From assembly GCA_965219935.1 (NCBI GenBank), contig CBDCOU010000003.1, positions 1,178,001 to 1,242,000 of the forward strand: a stretch of DNA of 64,000 nt. The letters run 5' to 3'. Position numbers and translations under genes: made by a program. This DNA is from Bin34 sp965219935 (GTDB lineage Bacteria > Chloroflexota > Anaerolineae > Caldilineales > Caldilineaceae). The notes beneath the pieces are model-generated. The model did not search any database, was not told the origin of the DNA, and was given only the letters and a program-made list of their open reading frames with translations. Below, one piece after another: positions 60,856 to 64,000 of the stretch (positions within the stretch are counted from its first letter, which is position 1; every line of letters begins with the position of its first letter).

Positions 60856-61974
60856 TCAGCCCCGTTGGTCGCGGGCCAGCCGTCCGGCCTCGGAACGCCC
60901 GCGTTCCGTCAACGACCAGTCGCCATCGTATTTGTCCGCCAAACCGGCTTCCCGCAACGCAGCCAGGGCCTGTCCAACCTGGGCGGACTGTCCCACCGCC
61001 ATGCGGACAACGGCCTTGGGATGGCCGCGAACCGTCCCTGCATGTGCGGATTCCAGTGCCCCCAAAGCACCCAGCACCGTGTCCGGATCGGCCAGCTTTC
61101 TGCTTCGCCGCTGTCGGCGCCAGTGCCACACCAATCCGCGCTTGCGTCCCAGAAACAGCGAAACCAACACGAGCGCGGTCAGGACCAGAACCACCACGGG
61201 ACCGGTCGGAATTTGGGGGCCGAACGCCGAGACGGCCGCACCGGCGGCCCCGCTCGTCCCGCCTACCAAGGCCGCGACGAGAACCATGATCGACAACCGG
61301 TCGGTCCACTGCCGTGCCGCGGCAGCCGGAGCAATCAGCATGGCGCTCATCAGGATCACACCCACCGTTTGCAAACCCATGACGGTGGTGACCACAATCA
61401 GAGTCACGATCCCTCCCTCAAGGACGGTAACCCGAAAGCCGGCGACCCGGGCAAAGTCGGGATCAAACGTGACGATCTTCAGTTCCCGCCACAACAGCAG
61501 CAGGGCGACCAGCACCACCCCTCCGGCCACCAACAGCACGGTCACGTCCGACTGCACCAGGGCGGCCGCTTGGCCGAAGATGAACTTGTCCAGGCCGGCT
61601 TGGCTGGCCGTGGGCAGGTTCTGGATCAGGGACAGCAAAAGGACGCCAACGCCGAAAAACACGGCCAGGGCGACTCCCATGGCCCCGTCGCGTTTGATGT
61701 TGGTCCGCGTGTCGACCACCTGAATCAGGGCGGTGGCCAGCAGGCCCGTGCCGGCCGCACCGACCATCAGCACGCCGATTTCCCGCCGCTGCCAGATCAG
61801 GAAGGCCAGAACAACCCCGGGCAGGGTCGCATGGCTGATGACATCGCCCAGCAGCGACTGCCTTCGCAGGAAGGCAAAGGTGCCGAGGCTGCCGCTGACC
61901 ACGCCGATCCACGCGGTGCCCAGCAACACGTTGCGGAGGGTGTAGTCGTTGAGGAATTGAAGGAACGTTTCCAT
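60856..61974 (-). CDS. Zn/Mn-type ABC permease with C-terminal winged-helix-like domain (first permease)
   Basis: 372 residues. ABC-3 family membrane protein (FLRRQSLLGDVISHATLPGVVLAFL, WRELKIVTFDPDFARVAGF) with 8-9 helices up to about residue 290. A basic joint (HWRRQRRSRK) follows, then about 70 residues ending AQVGQALAALREAGLADKY and LTERGRSEAGRLA, again like a winged helix. Both permeases are needed to form a heterodimeric pore. The ATG at 61974 has no clear ribosome site, 28 bases after the ATPase stop. Confidence 0.88.
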   Translation of the reverse strand: METFLQFLNDYTLRNVLLGTAWIGVVSGSLGTFAFLRRQSLLGDVISHATLPGVVLAFLIWQRREIGVLMVGAAGTGLLATALIQVVDTRTNIKRDGAMGVALAVFFGVGVLLLSLIQNLPTASQAGLDKFIFGQAAALVQSDVTVLLVAGGVVLVALLLLWRELKIVTFDPDFARVAGFRVTVLEGGIVTLIVVTTVMGLQTVGVILMSAMLIAPAAAARQWTDRLSIMVLVAALVGGTSGAAGAAVSAFGPQIPTGPVVVLVLTALVLVSLFLGRKRGLVWHWRRQRRSRKLADPDTVLGALGALESAHAGTVRGHPKAVVRMAVGQSAQVGQALAALREAGLADKYDGDWSLTERGRSEAGRLARDQRG

Positions 61975-62002
61975 CGCCCGGGATTGGCTTGACCGGTATC
62001 GT

Positions 62003-62764
<762 letters not shown>

Positions 62765-62773
62765 GACCGAACC

Positions 62774-63928
62774 TCAGTTGCCGTCCTCCGGCATTGGCTC
62801 AGCCAAAGCCAAGTAGATGGTCACAGCATTGTGCTGAAGCATGCCCAGATAGGTCGCGCCTTCCGACCCCTGCGGTCCCAGGGCATCACTGTACAACTCG
62901 CCGCCCAGCCGAACGTCCCATCCCCGGGCGCGGACCGCCTCGCGCACGGCCGCCACCGCGTCCGTGGAAACCGAAGACTCCACAAACATCGCCGGGATCC
63001 GATGCGCGACGATGGTTTCGGCAATCTGCTGGATGTCGTACACCGATGCCTCGGACTCGGTGCTCAACCCCTGCAGACCGATGCTTTCCAGATTCGCCAC
63101 CGCCGTGAAGTAGCCGAAGGCATCGTGGGCTGTCACCAGATACCGCACCGGAATGCGTTCCCCGGCGAACAGTTCGGCGATGAGCGCACCCGCCCCAGCG
63201 ATCCGTTCCGCCACCTTCTCCGCATTGGCCGCGAACTCGGGTACGGGTTCGGCGTACATTCCCTCCAGAACCTGCGCCATCCGCACGGTTGCCAGGGACC
63301 ACAGCTCCGGATGGTTCCAGATGTGCGGATCCACTAGGCCCTCGTCGGTGTGAATGAACCGGTCCGCCAATTTCTCATCCTCGTACAGCAAGTCGCCCAG
63401 GGCTATCACGCATCGGCTGCCGGCCAACTCCTCCAAGGCTCCCAGCATCTGGGCTTCCAGGTGCAGGCCGTTGTAGAAGATGACATCGGCCTTGTTGAAT
63501 GCTTCCGCGTCGCCGAGGGTGGGCGCGTACAGATGGGGATCAACGCCGGGTCCCAGCATCGTGTGCGTCTCGACGGCGATGGCTGGCCTGACCATCACGG
63601 CCAAACTCGGTTCCGCGCCGGCATCGACGGATGCCAGGACGGCGACACCGGTTCGTTCCGCCAGCGTGCCGGGGTCCCAAAGCCCGTCCGGTATCTGCTC
63701 AAGCCCCAGAAGCAGATCCACCACGCTGCCGATTTGTCCGGTGGTGGACAGAACCCGCAGCGGATCGTCCTGGGCCATGCCCGCGGCACAGGGATCCACC
63801 GCGGGAGCGGAACCTCCAACGTTCCCGTTGCCGGCACAACCTGCAATCAGGCCGCCAAGGAGGACAACCAGCAGAAACGCCGGTGCCCGGCGGCATGCTC
63901 CCACCATACTTGCCAAGTCTGCGTTCAT
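62774..63928 (-). CDS. Metal ABC transporter substrate-binding lipoprotein (ZnuA/TroA family)
   Basis: 384 residues, longer than the usual 300-320. Lipobox LIAGC (Cys31). Metal ligands expected in TroA/ZnuA-like proteins are visible as H132 (GVDPHLY), H202 (LVDPHIW), H268 (TAHDAFGY) and an acidic residue near 317 (FVESSVS). There is no His-rich loop. An extra segment of about 40 residues (76-118) precedes the first ligand. The metal, Zn or Mn, cannot be decided. The start overlaps an upstream gene as ATGA. Confidence 0.92.
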   Translation of the reverse strand: MNADLASMVGACRRAPAFLLVVLLGGLIAGCAGNGNVGGSAPAVDPCAAGMAQDDPLRVLSTTGQIGSVVDLLLGLEQIPDGLWDPGTLAERTGVAVLASVDAGAEPSLAVMVRPAIAVETHTMLGPGVDPHLYAPTLGDAEAFNKADVIFYNGLHLEAQMLGALEELAGSRCVIALGDLLYEDEKLADRFIHTDEGLVDPHIWNHPELWSLATVRMAQVLEGMYAEPVPEFAANAEKVAERIAGAGALIAELFAGERIPVRYLVTAHDAFGYFTAVANLESIGLQGLSTESEASVYDIQQIAETIVAHRIPAMFVESSVSTDAVAAVREAVRARGWDVRLGGELYSDALGPQGSEGATYLGMLQHNAVTIYLALAEPMPEDGN

Positions 63929-64000
63929 TGTTCATCGGCTCCCGACACGAGCAGCCTTTGCGCCAGATCGTGGCCAATCACGGCATCCCTGCCGTTTACC
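63925..64000 (-). CDS. C-terminal tail of an upstream gene, possibly a metalloregulator
   Basis: The last 24 codons of a gene whose start is beyond the right edge: VNGRDAVIGHDLAQRLLVSG and four more residues, then TGA. The stop overlaps the SBP start as ATGA, so it belongs to the same operon. The G-x-x-x-x-I-G-x-x-L-A-x-x-L-x-V pattern resembles the C-terminal FeoA-like domain of DtxR/MntR regulators, which would fit a metal importer operon, but 24 residues are too few to be sure. Confidence 0.5.
   Translation of the reverse strand, partial: VNGRDAVIGHDLAQRLLVSGADEQ

Overview
The window is a stretch of a high-GC bacterial chromosome packed with carbohydrate, peptide and modified amino-acid catabolism genes. 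No rRNA, tRNA, CRISPR array, insertion sequence or phage gene was seen. The organism is most likely a Chloroflexota member, perhaps close to the marine or sponge-associated Caldilineae/SAR202 lineages. This is inferred from the lipoprotein solute-binding proteins, whose lipobox is followed by Ala/Pro/Glu-rich linkers, and from the mix of phytanoyl-CoA-dioxygenase-like, enolase-superfamily, hydantoinase and oligopeptide-ABC genes. It also rests on two secreted eukaryote-like repeat proteins (plant-type LRR, fibronectin III). No marker gene confirms it.

Layout. 1-2646 (minus): BKACE enzyme, TIM-barrel isomerase and zinc alcohol dehydrogenase (cut by the window edge). 3014-5242: secreted LRR protein. 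5358-7080: HpcH/HpaI aldolase and an amidohydrolase. 7950-9629: secreted FN3 protein with a Cys/His-rich N-terminus. 10135-18396 (minus): a complete oligopeptide ABC operon (SBP, two permeases, two ATPases) that runs by overlapping stop/start codons into a small unknown protein and two PhyH-like Fe(II)/2-oxoglutarate oxygenases. 18932-19927: aldo/keto reductase.

20126-46401 is a large catabolic region. It has two hydantoinase/oxoprolinase A genes, two B genes, an M14 carboxypeptidase, two paralogous enolase-superfamily epimerase-like enzymes, an aminotransferase, two peptide-type SBPs, two DppBC permease pairs without ATPases, a DUF1028 Ntn hydrolase, an SDR, an aspartoacylase-like deacylase, a glycosidase-like TIM barrel and an amidohydrolase. 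Together they look like uptake and dismantling of peptides or N-substituted/cyclic amino-acid derivatives. This is the best candidate in the window for an undescribed pathway.

46543-57059 is sugar-related: Gfo/Idh/MocA oxidoreductase, a divergent sugar ABC transporter (SBP plus two permeases, no ATPase), an enolase-superfamily dehydratase, a structured intergenic RNA candidate with a canonical terminator, a DUF4380 mutarotase-like protein, a double-SDR fusion and a galactonate-dehydratase-like enzyme. 57403-58547 holds a DinB-like protein, a decayed NYN-domain gene and a pair of palindromic operators. 58548-59564 is class I fructose-bisphosphate aldolase with a perfect extended -10 promoter and a hairpin at the predicted 5' end of its mRNA. 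59740-64000 (minus) is a complete Zn/Mn-type ABC importer whose two permeases both carry a C-terminal winged-helix-like extension, preceded by the tail of what may be a metalloregulator gene.
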